Assembly (NCBI GenBank): GCA_964605775.1
Contig: CAZSDU010000015.1
Coordinates: 1-62,625 of the forward strand
DNA: 62,625 nucleotides
Origin: CAZSDU01 sp964605775
Lineage (GTDB): Bacteria; Bacteroidota; Bacteroidia; Bacteroidales; FEN-979
Direction of reading: 5' to 3'
Shown piece after piece: positions 43,488 through 52,245 of the stretch (its first letter is position 1; every line of letters begins with the position of its first letter). Below the pieces are notes generated by a model that worked only from the letters and a program-made list of their open reading frames with translations, ran no database searches and was not told where the DNA came from. The position numbers and the translations under genes are program-made.

Positions 43488-44495
43488 ATGGAAAAATCAG
43501 GAAATTATAAGAAACTCTTCGAGAATTTTAATACTCTGAAGATCATGATTATCGGAGATGTCATGGTGGATTCCTATTTATGGGGGAAAGTTGAAAGGAT
43601 ATCAGCTGAGGCTCCGATTCCAATCGTCTCCCTGAAAAAAAGAGAAAATCGAATGGGAGGCGCAGCCAATGTAGCCATGAATATCAAGGCCATGGGTGCA
43701 AAACCAATGCTTTGCTCAGTGATCGGGGCGGATGAGAAGGGTCAACAATTTCTTGATCTGCTGAAAAAGGAAAAAATTGATGATTTTGGGATCATTCGAA
43801 GCAATAAAAGAATCACAACCACAAAATTCAGAATTTTCGGGAATAGCTACCAGATGCTGAGGGTGGATGAAGAAGTGGAAAACGAATTGAATGATAAGGA
43901 TTTCCAGACTCTTCTCCGGGTCATTGATCAGATTCTTGAAAATCATCATATCGATTGCATCGTTTTTCAGGATTACGACAAGGGAGTCATTACCCCGCGA
44001 CTGATCCAGGAAGTCGTTGAACGGGCAAAACAGCATAACATCCCGACAACGGTGGATCCGAAAAAGAAGAATTTTGAAGCCTATCATCATGTGACCTTGT
44101 TCAAACCGAATCTGAAAGAACTGACGGAAGGGCTTAAAACAAGCATTGATACCCATGACAGGGAGTCCATTATGAGGGAAACCCATAAGTTGAGGGCAAG
44201 CCTTGATGCCCGCTATTTGCTGACTACGCTTTCCGAGCAGGGAGTGATGATCTGTATGAAAGAAAAAGAGGAAGAAAAGACCTTGGTTGTCCCGGCCATG
44301 ATGCGGATGGTGTCAGATGTTTCCGGAGCCGGCGATACCGTTATCAGTGTTGCCTCCCTTTGCCTTGCCTTGCAACGGACTCCTTATGAAATAGCCTTCA
44401 TCAGCAATCTTGCCGGAGGAATCGTTTGCGAAGAAGTAGGAGTCGTCCCCATCAATAAAGAGAAACTGCTCAGGGAAGTGTTAGCCCAGCTTTAA
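43488..44495 (+). CDS. PfkB-family kinase, HldE/RfaE1-like
   Basis: A 335-residue ribokinase-family enzyme similar to the kinase half of HldE (D-glycero-beta-D-manno-heptose-7-phosphate kinase). Family marks are IIGDVMVDSYLWGKVERISAEAPIPIV, RMGGAANVAMN, VFQDYDKGVI and the catalytic DVSGAGDTVI. The nucleotidyltransferase half of bifunctional HldE is absent. A heptose route to LPS is likely but other sugar kinases of this type exist. The start at 43488 fits the family, and in-frame ATG/GTG codons at 43467 and 43464 are alternatives. Confidence 0.87.
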   Translation: MEKSGNYKKLFENFNTLKIMIIGDVMVDSYLWGKVERISAEAPIPIVSLKKRENRMGGAANVAMNIKAMGAKPMLCSVIGADEKGQQFLDLLKKEKIDDFGIIRSNKRITTTKFRIFGNSYQMLRVDEEVENELNDKDFQTLLRVIDQILENHHIDCIVFQDYDKGVITPRLIQEVVERAKQHNIPTTVDPKKKNFEAYHHVTLFKPNLKELTEGLKTSIDTHDRESIMRETHKLRASLDARYLLTTLSEQGVMICMKEKEEEKTLVVPAMMRMVSDVSGAGDTVISVASLCLALQRTPYEIAFISNLAGGIVCEEVGVVPINKEKLLREVLAQL

Positions 44496-44498
44496 AGC

Positions 44499-45761
44499 AT
44501 GGAAGTCCAGACTGATGTGATCATTGTTGGTGCCGGTCCGGCCGGAACAATGGCGGCTTATCACCTTTCCCTTCAGGGATTTAATGTCCTCATCCTGGAG
44601 AAATCTGTTTTCCCGAGATATAAAGTTTGTGGAGGAGGATTGACACATAAAATTATGAATGAAATCCCTTTTGATCTCACTCCCGCGATTGAATCTGTTG
44701 TTTATTCGGTTCAGTTTTCATGCAACTTCCGGGATGTCTTTTCACTGACATCCCCTTCTCCATTGATGTACTGCACCATGCGTGATCAACTGGATAACCT
44801 TTTAATGGAGAAAGCCCGAGAAGCGGGAACCCGGATAATGTTCAATGAAAAAGTAACAGGCTTTGATCAGGACAGACAGGGCATTACAGTTAGGACAAAG
44901 GACAGGAATTTTCGTTCCCGGCTGCTGATCAGCGCTGAAGGTGCAGCAGGAGGTGTGGCAAGAATGGCAGGTTTGAAAAATTTTATCATGAAAGGATTGG
45001 CCTGGGAAGCTGAAATTCCGGTACCCCCTGACGTCATTCAGCGCAGTTCAAGCACTATTTTTCTTGACTGGGGTACATTTCCAGGGGGATATGCTTGGGT
45101 TTTTCCGAAACAGAATCATTTCAGCATCGGTGTAGGCGGCCCCGCCAGACTTTCCAAGGGCATGATGCCTTATTTTCAGCATTTTTTACAATACTTACAT
45201 GAAACAGCCTGCCTGCCCCCGTTAAACGTATATTCGCTAAGGCAGGGAAATGATCCACTAAATCCAGTATCTCCAATACCCTGCCCTGTTTCATTGAAAT
45301 CCTGGCCTATCCCCGTCAGGATAAAAAAAGACAACTTCCACCAGGGAAGGATTCTTGTTGCGGGAGACTCAGCCGGACTTACCGACCCGCTTACGGGAGA
45401 AGGAATATATTATGCAGTCAGAAGCGGAAAACTGGCGGCAGAAGCATGCTCCGCATACCTGAATGCACAATCTTCTTCTCTTCAGGTGTATTCTGATCAG
45501 GTGAACCATGAATTGATGGAGGAATTGCTGGAAGCCAATAAGATTAAGTATTTATTCAATACTTTTCCACTGAAAATCCATACCTTGGTAAAAGATAAAA
45601 ACAGGGTAAGGAGTGCTTTCGGCAAAGTGCTGAGAGGAGAGCGGATGTACGCCGATGTCAGGAAAGGATTGGGGAGATGGAGCTTTTTATGGGGAGTCGT
45701 CTGTTTTTTTTCAAAATTGATTTCTGATCAAAAAGAAAAAACCTATTTAAAAAATGGATAA
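44499..45761 (+). CDS. Geranylgeranyl-reductase-family FAD oxidoreductase
   Basis: A 420-residue flavoprotein with the N-terminal FAD-binding GAGPAGTMAAYHLSLQG, YKVCGGGLTHKI and the second FAD motif RILVAGDSAGLTDPLTGEGIYYAV. Members of this family reduce isoprenoid double bonds, for example on quinone tails or lipids. It starts 3 bp after the kinase gene and overlaps the SDR by 8 bp. Residues about 235-266 (from ETACLPPLN to about PCPVS) are encoded by a segment bounded by inverted ATGAAACAG copies and look like an insertion. Confidence 0.88.
   Translation: MEVQTDVIIVGAGPAGTMAAYHLSLQGFNVLILEKSVFPRYKVCGGGLTHKIMNEIPFDLTPAIESVVYSVQFSCNFRDVFSLTSPSPLMYCTMRDQLDNLLMEKAREAGTRIMFNEKVTGFDQDRQGITVRTKDRNFRSRLLISAEGAAGGVARMAGLKNFIMKGLAWEAEIPVPPDVIQRSSSTIFLDWGTFPGGYAWVFPKQNHFSIGVGGPARLSKGMMPYFQHFLQYLHETACLPPLNVYSLRQGNDPLNPVSPIPCPVSLKSWPIPVRIKKDNFHQGRILVAGDSAGLTDPLTGEGIYYAVRSGKLAAEACSAYLNAQSSSLQVYSDQVNHELMEELLEANKIKYLFNTFPLKIHTLVKDKNRVRSAFGKVLRGERMYADVRKGLGRWSFLWGVVCFFSKLISDQKEKTYLKNG
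45199..45294. repeat. Candidate repeat insert in the reductase gene
   Basis: ATGAAACAG (45199-45207) and its complement CTGTTTCAT (45286-45294) bound about 96 bp. The first 19 bases, ATGAAACAGCCTGCCTGCC, are identical to 9419-9437 in the alaS-alkD gap. Internal CTGCC/GGCAG stretches add further pairing. The segment is in frame and open. Confidence 0.6.
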
Positions 45762-46560
45762 AACCGTGCTTATCACCGGGGCAGCAGGTGGGTTAGGCAA
45801 GGCGCTCTCCCGAAAGTTCCTTCATAAAGGTTGGCAGGTCATTGCCTCAGATGTTGACGAATTATCGATGGCCGACCTTGATCAGCATCAACGATCCCGA
45901 GTGCTGCAAATGGACATCACGTCTGATGATTCGGTAAGGACTGCCGCTGAACAATTGAACGCAACAAACCAACGGCTTGACCTGATCATCAACAATGCCG
46001 GTATTGACCGTTACTTTCCTTTATCAGAAGCCCCGGTAGAAAACTTTCAGAAAATTTTTGAAGTCAATCTTTTTGGCGCTTACCGTGTAAATCAGATATT
46101 TCTCCCCCTCATGAAGCGACCCGGAGGCAGGATCATTCATATCAGTTCGGAAAGTCTGAATCTCACAGTTCCTTTCATGACCTATCCACTGACTAAAAAA
46201 GCACTTGAAGGATATGCTCTGGCGCTCCGCCTTGAATTGGGTTTTCACGGGATTGATGTCGTGATTGTGAGACCGGGAGCCATCCGGACCCCATTATTGG
46301 ATCAGGTTTCCGGGATTAAAAATGCAACCACCGGCTGGAAGTTATCCGGGCAGTTTAAGAAATTTGCTGAAGGGGCTGTGAAAGAAATCGGGAAAACCAT
46401 AACCCCCGATAAAGCTGCAGATTTTATTTATCGTGTATCCGATATCCGCCGTCCGTTATCTGTATATAAAATCAACAACAGCCTGCAACTGAGAATCGCA
46501 GCTTTATTGCCATTTTCATTGCTGGAAAAGGAGATCAGACGGCGGTTAACATTGACCTGA
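45754..46560 (+). CDS. Short-chain dehydrogenase/reductase
   Basis: A 268-residue classical SDR. It has the cofactor motif TGAAGGLGKALSRKF, the NNAGI motif, catalytic Ser in HISSESL and Y-x3-K in YPLTKKALEG. Asp at the end of beta-2 (ASDVDEL) suggests NAD. Substrate unknown. It is the last gene of the four-gene operon, and its 3' end overlaps the converging yqeY gene by 26 bp. Confidence 0.9.
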   Translation: MDKTVLITGAAGGLGKALSRKFLHKGWQVIASDVDELSMADLDQHQRSRVLQMDITSDDSVRTAAEQLNATNQRLDLIINNAGIDRYFPLSEAPVENFQKIFEVNLFGAYRVNQIFLPLMKRPGGRIIHISSESLNLTVPFMTYPLTKKALEGYALALRLELGFHGIDVVIVRPGAIRTPLLDQVSGIKNATTGWKLSGQFKKFAEGAVKEIGKTITPDKAADFIYRVSDIRRPLSVYKINNSLQLRIAALLPFSLLEKEIRRRLTLT

Positions 46561-46990
46561 CGATTTCAGAAATCATTTTATTATCTGCCTGTCCTGCCAA
46601 CTCTTTGGAGGCTATTCCCATCACTTTCCCCATATCCTTGACAGTATTGGCCCCCGTTTGATGGATGATCTTATGGATGATTTCCCTGACTTCTTCCACA
46701 GGCATTTGTCTGGGTAAATATGTTTCAATGATTGCAGCTTCGAACAATTCTTTTTGAGCCAGATCTTCCCTTTTCCCAAGATGATAAATATCCGCCGACT
46801 CCTTTCTTTGCTTGACTAGTTTTTGAAGGATTTTGATTTCAGCCGATTCAGGGATCTCACCGCTACCGCCTTCTTTTGTTTTTTCAAGCAATAAAGCTGC
46901 TTTTATGGCACGGAGAGCTTCCAGCTTTTCAGCATTCCTGGCCAGCATTGCCGCTTTGATATCATTGTTGATTAAACTTTCCAGGCTCAT
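46535..46990 (-). CDS. yqeY: GatB/YqeY domain-containing protein
   Basis: A 151-residue helical protein of the YqeY family, homologous to the tRNA-binding C-terminal part of the amidotransferase subunit GatB. Motifs AMLARNAEKLEALRAIKAAL near the start and ADIYHLGKREDLAQKELFE in the middle are typical. Its function is not established, though tRNA binding is suspected. Its start ATG overlaps the ftsZ stop (TAATG), so it is translated as the last gene of the dcw cluster. Confidence 0.92.
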   Translation of the reverse strand: MSLESLINNDIKAAMLARNAEKLEALRAIKAALLLEKTKEGGSGEIPESAEIKILQKLVKQRKESADIYHLGKREDLAQKELFEAAIIETYLPRQMPVEEVREIIHKIIHQTGANTVKDMGKVMGIASKELAGQADNKMISEIVRSMLTAV

Positions 46991-48600
46991 TAATCGACAT
47001 TTTTATGAAGAAATGAATTTTCGCTTTTTAATTCCAGTGATTTATCCTGATTTTCTGACAGACTATATCTGGCGACCTGGGATTCGGAAGAGAGTGTAAC
47101 CTCATTCAATTCGACATTCCTGCGTTTATAGGCGGGAACATTTTCAAGTTCCTGAAGGTTGTTTTCAATGGGAGTATGAGTCTTCAATTTTTCGCTTAAA
47201 GACCTGAGTTTTAATATCCTCTCGCTGGCTTTTTTATTGAGTTCCGAATAATCGTAATCGTGTTCCAATGGTTTCTGGGGCGGGCTCAGTGGTTCTTCGA
47301 CCTTATCCACAAGTTCGCTTTCATGAACAAGGGTCTCCGGAATCTCAGGGACGAACTCGGTTTCTGGCCTCTCCACGATAAATTCGAAAGTCCGGGGCAG
47401 TACTTCCGGCATCTCACCGCTTTCAAAAACAGTTTCCGGAATTTGATCTGTCATTTCTGGTTCAGGTTCCGGGATGATCATTTTGATTTTTTCTGCTTCT
47501 TCATTCAGAAAGGGCAAAAAAGGTTCCTGAGGAGGTTCAGGAACGCGCTTTTCAATGACGGGACTGGCATTTTGTCCATAAAGGTCATGTATTTTTACCT
47601 CTTTTGGCCGAGTAGGGTCCTTTTCCTGATGTTCCTTGTCAAACCCTGTGGCAATGATCGTGACACTGATCTTATCGTCCAGTTCTTCATCAAAACCATT
47701 TCCCCAGATCACCTCTGCGGTAGATTTTGTTTTTCGCTGGATAAAATCGGTGATTTCAGTCACTTCATCCATGGTAATTTCATCCTTACCGGAACCGATA
47801 TACAAGAGAAGATTGCGGGCCCCCTCGATATCATTGTTATCAAGCAAGGGTGAACTCAGCGCATCTTCAACGGCATGCAATGCCCTTTCAGCCCCGCTGG
47901 CCACTCCAGTGCCCATGATGGCCACACCGCTGTCTTTCATGACCGTTTTAACATCTTCAAAATCAACGTTGATATACCCTGCAACCGTGATGATCTCGGC
48001 AATTCCTTTGGCAGCGGTGGTCAGTACATTATCAGCCCTTGTAAAGGCCTCAGAAAGTCTGAGATCTCCGCAAAGTTCACGCAATTTATCATTGCTGATA
48101 ATGAGTAATGCATCCACATGCTGTTTCAACGCCCGGATACCTTCTTCAGCAAACTGCCGCCTTTTTCTTCCTTCAAAGGAAAAAGGGATGGTGACAATAC
48201 CCACGGTGAGTATATCCATCTCTTTTGAAATTTGTGCAATGACCGGAGCAGCTCCGGTGCCGGTACCTCCACCTAAACCAGCAGTGACGAAAAGCATTTT
48301 TGTGCCTTTCCCGAGCACTTCCCTCAGCTCTTCGGTATTTTCAAGGGCTGCGTTTCTTCCGACGGAAGGCACTGCTCCTGCCCCCAATCCGCTGGTCAGA
48401 TTGGCGCCTAATTGTATCCTGGTCGGAACAGGGCTGGATTCCATGGCCTGGGCATCCGTATTGCAGATGATGAAATCAACTCCCTTGATTCCCTGGCGGT
48501 ACATATGGTTGACGGCATTGCTGCCACCTCCGCCAACGCCGATAACTTTGATGATAGATGACTGGTTCTTAGGTAAATCAAACTTTAACATGTCGGGCAT
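46990..48600 (-). CDS. ftsZ: Cell division protein FtsZ
   Basis: A 536-residue tubulin-like GTPase that forms the division ring. The GTP-binding signature GGGTGTGAAPV, the early GVGGGGSNAVNHM and the T7 loop region (INVDFEDV) are intact in the first ~320 residues. The C-terminal linker is unusually long and rich in Glu and Pro (about 350-470), then PAYKRRNVEL near the end, a segment common in Bacteroidota FtsZ. It follows ftsA by 98 bp and is the distal essential gene of the dcw cluster. Confidence 0.97.
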   Translation of the reverse strand: MPDMLKFDLPKNQSSIIKVIGVGGGGSNAVNHMYRQGIKGVDFIICNTDAQAMESSPVPTRIQLGANLTSGLGAGAVPSVGRNAALENTEELREVLGKGTKMLFVTAGLGGGTGTGAAPVIAQISKEMDILTVGIVTIPFSFEGRKRRQFAEEGIRALKQHVDALLIISNDKLRELCGDLRLSEAFTRADNVLTTAAKGIAEIITVAGYINVDFEDVKTVMKDSGVAIMGTGVASGAERALHAVEDALSSPLLDNNDIEGARNLLLYIGSGKDEITMDEVTEITDFIQRKTKSTAEVIWGNGFDEELDDKISVTIIATGFDKEHQEKDPTRPKEVKIHDLYGQNASPVIEKRVPEPPQEPFLPFLNEEAEKIKMIIPEPEPEMTDQIPETVFESGEMPEVLPRTFEFIVERPETEFVPEIPETLVHESELVDKVEEPLSPPQKPLEHDYDYSELNKKASERILKLRSLSEKLKTHTPIENNLQELENVPAYKRRNVELNEVTLSSESQVARYSLSENQDKSLELKSENSFLHKNVD

Positions 48601-48698
48601 GATGGTCTGGTTTTTGGTCCAATTAAAATTATATAGAAAGGAATTAGAAAGTCAGCAAGCTTAAGTTTTTTATTAACAGTTTAATTGTTAATTACCTT

Positions 48699-50033
48699 TT
48701 AAGAAATATCTTCTTCTTCAAAAATATTCCGGATCTTCTCCAGAAACTTCTGGGTAAAGCTTTCCTGCTGTTTATCAGGGTCCTTTTTTTTCTTCTCTTT
48801 CACTTTTTTTATTTTTCCGTTTGGTTTTTCAATGGGTTCTTCGACCACCGTTTCTCCTTTGATTTTTTCGATCTCTTTTTCATATCTTCCGATTCCTTCA
48901 ATAACAAGGCCAATGCCGGTAGCGTACATCGGGCTGGCCATATCCGTGGGAACATCGCTGGCCAGGTGCTCATTGGGATACCCTATTCTGGTATCCAGTC
49001 CGGTGAGAAATTCGGTGAGCTGAGCAGCATGCTTCAGTTGTGCCCCACCACCGGTCAGCACAATGCCGCCGTACAGTTTTTTCTCATAGCCTGAATTTTT
49101 GATTTCATAATAAACATGTTCAATGATCTCCTCCATCCTTGCCTGGATGATGGAGGCAAGGTTTTTCAGACTGATTTCCTTGGGGTTACGGCCGCGAAGG
49201 CCCGGTATGGCTACAATTTCTTCTTCCCTGTTCTCCCTGGCCAGGGCAGAACCGAATTTCACTTTAAGTTCCTCGGCATGTTTCTTGATGATCGAACAAC
49301 CTTCCTTGACATCCTCGGTGATGATATCTCCACCCAAGGGAATAACGGCAGTATGCCGGATGATTCCCTCATGAAAAATGGCGATATCGGAAGTTCCGCC
49401 ACCAATGTCTACCAGTACGACTCCGGCTTCTTTTTCCTCCTCGCTTAACACCGCTTCTGCAGACGCTATGGGTTCCAGAATGAGTTCAACGACTTCCAGT
49501 TCCGCCCTGCGTACACATTTGTAAATGTTTTTTGCAGCGGCTGTCTGCCCGATGATGATATGAAAATTTGCTTCCAGGGAATTCCCGTTCATCCCCCGGG
49601 GTTGACGAATTCCATGATCGCCATCGATACTGAATTCCTGGGGGATTACATCGAGGATTTCTTCCCCGGGATTCATATTCAGATTATACATAGAGTTGCA
49701 GAGCTTATCCACATCTTCCTGACTGATCTCAATTTCATTGTCTTCCCTGATCATACTGCCCCTGTGCTGAAGGCTTTTGATGTGCTGCCCCGCAATGCCC
49801 ACATTTACATATTTGATGACTACTCCTGATTTGGCAGCGGCTTCTGCAATGGCTTCCCTGATCGATTGAACGGTATTGTCAATATTCGCGACAACACCCC
49901 GCTTCACCCCGATGGATGGAACCTTTCCATAGCCCAGAATTTCAATTTTACCGTGCTCGTTTTTTCGGCCTACAATGACCGCAATTTTTGTCGTGCCGAT
50001 ATCCAAACCGACAATAATGCCTGAGTTTTTCAT
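48699..50033 (-). CDS. ftsA: Cell division protein FtsA
   Basis: A 444-residue actin-like ATPase that tethers FtsZ to the membrane. Visible are the phosphate-binding VGLDIGTTKIAVIVG, the 1C-domain segment, VLVDIGGGTSDIAIFHEG and LTGGGAQLKHAAQLTE. A lysine-rich stretch and a C-terminal amphipathic helix (FLEKIRNIFEEE) suit membrane binding. The ATG at 50033 (MKNSG) is preferred over 50054 since the latter overlaps ftsQ. Confidence 0.96.
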   Translation of the reverse strand: MKNSGIIVGLDIGTTKIAVIVGRKNEHGKIEILGYGKVPSIGVKRGVVANIDNTVQSIREAIAEAAAKSGVVIKYVNVGIAGQHIKSLQHRGSMIREDNEIEISQEDVDKLCNSMYNLNMNPGEEILDVIPQEFSIDGDHGIRQPRGMNGNSLEANFHIIIGQTAAAKNIYKCVRRAELEVVELILEPIASAEAVLSEEEKEAGVVLVDIGGGTSDIAIFHEGIIRHTAVIPLGGDIITEDVKEGCSIIKKHAEELKVKFGSALARENREEEIVAIPGLRGRNPKEISLKNLASIIQARMEEIIEHVYYEIKNSGYEKKLYGGIVLTGGGAQLKHAAQLTEFLTGLDTRIGYPNEHLASDVPTDMASPMYATGIGLVIEGIGRYEKEIEKIKGETVVEEPIEKPNGKIKKVKEKKKKDPDKQQESFTQKFLEKIRNIFEEEDIS

Positions 50034-50038
50034 GATAT

Positions 50039-50842
50039 TTAGAATTTTGAACAAACCACTTGGTTCTTGAATTTTATATTAATAATATTATATCTGTTCC
50101 AGCCGATTTTTTCCAGTCCGTGGGTATAAAAATGCTGTAGTTTTGAAAATTTCTCCTCCAAGCCTTCAATCCCTCCAAGGAGGATAACCATAGACTGTTG
50201 TTTCGGGATCAGCTCAAATTCACCGGATTCAGTTACAAAGATTTGATCAATACTGTTTTTTAGAAATGAATCCCTGGAGATGAACATGGCTAGTTTGTAC
50301 AGTTTTGTCAGCAGTGAATCAGCATATACCGAATCAGCGATGGCAAGAATATTGATCTTCCTGTTTTTATTCCCGAGATAGGAATCCCTGATCTTGCCGT
50401 TGGCAACCAATACCCGGGCCGGAAATCCCGGATTCAGGGGAAGCAAGGTGCCAGAACCATCCAGATAAAAACTCTCGAACTTCTCGTTGATGATTCTCAG
50501 AATGGGTTCCCGTTGACGAATCTCCACAAAAATATCCCCCTGATTGCTTTCATAAACCATGACCTTTTCCACATAAGGTTGTGTTTGGATACAATGTTTA
50601 ATTTTTGCTATATTAATTAAACCCAGAGGTCTGCCGGTAAGCCGTCCGGCCGACCTTTTCAGCAACGAATCAACTTCCTGTCGGGTAATCAGTTTATCTG
50701 CCTTCCTGTAATCAATGCTGATATGAACCTTGTGGCAGGGGCGATCACCTTGTTCCGTCTCCACAAACCCGATCAGCACTCCGGCTCCGGTAACCAGTAT
50801 CACCCACATCGCTATTTTCAATATTTTCCAGATTTTCTTCAT
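50039..50842 (-). CDS. ftsQ: Cell division protein FtsQ
   Basis: A 267-residue bitopic divisome protein with an N-terminal transmembrane helix (about 9-25), a POTRA region (ISIDYRKADKLITRQEVDSLL) and a periplasmic beta domain (VYESNQGDIFVEIRQREPILRI). Sequence conservation is low, as usual, so position between murC and ftsA adds to the evidence. Start ATG overlaps the murC stop (ATGA). Confidence 0.9.
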   Translation of the reverse strand: MKKIWKILKIAMWVILVTGAGVLIGFVETEQGDRPCHKVHISIDYRKADKLITRQEVDSLLKRSAGRLTGRPLGLINIAKIKHCIQTQPYVEKVMVYESNQGDIFVEIRQREPILRIINEKFESFYLDGSGTLLPLNPGFPARVLVANGKIRDSYLGNKNRKINILAIADSVYADSLLTKLYKLAMFISRDSFLKNSIDQIFVTESGEFELIPKQQSMVILLGGIEGLEEKFSKLQHFYTHGLEKIGWNRYNIINIKFKNQVVCSKF

Positions 50843-52245
50843 GACTTTTCCTCCGCTTTCTCAAAAGCCATGGTAATGGGTTGAACCAATTGATCTATAT
50901 CCCCGGCACCGAGGGTCAGCAAAACTTCTGGTAGCCTTTTTGTCAATTCACCCAGCAATTGTTCTTTGGCAAGTAAACACTTTTTATTCAGCCTGACTTT
51001 GTCCAGCAGCATCTGAGAATTCACACCCCTGATGGGTTTTTCCCTTGCCGGATATATTTCCAGCAGTATCAGTTCGTCGAGAAGCTCAAGACTATGAGCA
51101 AAATCATCGGCCATGTCCCTGGTACGGGTATAAAGATGAGGTTGAAAAATCCCGGTGATTTTTTTATTCGGGAATAGCGCTCTGACAGCATTTATACATG
51201 TCCTGAGCTCCTCAGGATGATGGGCATAATCATCGATATAGATTAAATCATCCCTCAGGATCCTGAAATCAAAACGACGTTGAACGCCTGGATAACTGAG
51301 CAAAGCTTTTCTGAGCTTAGGGTTATCAATACCCAGTAAATACCCGACAGATAGGGCAGCAATGGCATTTTCGAGGTTGAAAATGCCTGGAACTCCAAGT
51401 ACCATGTTTCGGATGATCTCCGTTGGAGTGACGAAATCGAAATGATAAAGCTCCCCCTCCAATCGTATGTTTTTTGCGTAAAAACAGCTCTTTTGATCAA
51501 GGGAATAGGTGAAACTGGTATAACGGCATCCTCCTTCGGGAGTGACAGGTGTTCCCAGTTTCATGATCAGTTTACCGCCGTCCACAATATGGGCGGTGAA
51601 ATCAGAAAATGTTCTCTTCAGCGCATCATGGTTACCGTAGATTTCCATATGATCGGCATCAGCCGAAGTGATGATTGCAATATATGGTTTTAACTGCAGA
51701 AAAGATTTATCATATTCGTCGGCTTCGACCACGCAATATCTTGATTGATCAGTCTGTTCCGATGACAGAATGGAAAAACTGTCGGAGTAAAGGAAATTCG
51801 TTTCGTATTTTTTTACGATCCCCCCAAGAAATCCCAACATCTGGGTGTCCGCGGTTTTTAGCATATGCGCAACAAGTGAAGAGGTGGTTGTTTTCCCATG
51901 AGTACCTGCCACCGCAATGGTTTTGTACTTGCGGGAGATCATTCCCAGGACTTCTGCTCTTTTTTTCATGGGAATACCCTGCTTCATGAAGTATTCAAAT
52001 TCAGGATGATCATTTTTTATGGCAGGGGTATAAACAACCAGATCGATTTTCTGAGGTATGTTGTTGAGACTTTCATCAAAATGAATGTTCATTCCTTCTT
52101 CGGTGAGGATTTTAGTCAGTGTAGTCGGAGTACGATCGTAACCGGAAATATTTGCCCCTTTGAATGCAAAATACCTTGCCAGAGCACTCATCCCGATACC
52201 CCCGATACCGAGAAAATAAACCGATTTCAGGGTGTCAGGATTCAT
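50839..52245 (-). CDS. murC: UDP-N-acetylmuramate-alanine ligase
   Basis: A 468-residue Mur ligase adding L-alanine to UDP-MurNAc. N-terminal nucleotide-binding VYFLGIGGIGMSALARYF, ATP-binding AGTHGKTTTSSLVAHML, the EADEYDKSFL metal/ATP motif and the C-terminal DDYAHHPEEL are intact. The ATG at 52245 is used, since the TTG at 52251 only adds two residues. It overlaps murG by 11 bp. Confidence 0.96.
   Translation of the reverse strand: MNPDTLKSVYFLGIGGIGMSALARYFAFKGANISGYDRTPTTLTKILTEEGMNIHFDESLNNIPQKIDLVVYTPAIKNDHPEFEYFMKQGIPMKKRAEVLGMISRKYKTIAVAGTHGKTTTSSLVAHMLKTADTQMLGFLGGIVKKYETNFLYSDSFSILSSEQTDQSRYCVVEADEYDKSFLQLKPYIAIITSADADHMEIYGNHDALKRTFSDFTAHIVDGGKLIMKLGTPVTPEGGCRYTSFTYSLDQKSCFYAKNIRLEGELYHFDFVTPTEIIRNMVLGVPGIFNLENAIAALSVGYLLGIDNPKLRKALLSYPGVQRRFDFRILRDDLIYIDDYAHHPEELRTCINAVRALFPNKKITGIFQPHLYTRTRDMADDFAHSLELLDELILLEIYPAREKPIRGVNSQMLLDKVRLNKKCLLAKEQLLGELTKRLPEVLLTLGAGDIDQLVQPITMAFEKAEEKS

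Noticed and set aside
47636..48664. A 342-codon open frame on the plus strand opposite ftsZ
   Set aside because: Its product is serine-rich low-complexity sequence, as expected from the antisense of a conserved gene. ftsZ on the other strand is unambiguous.
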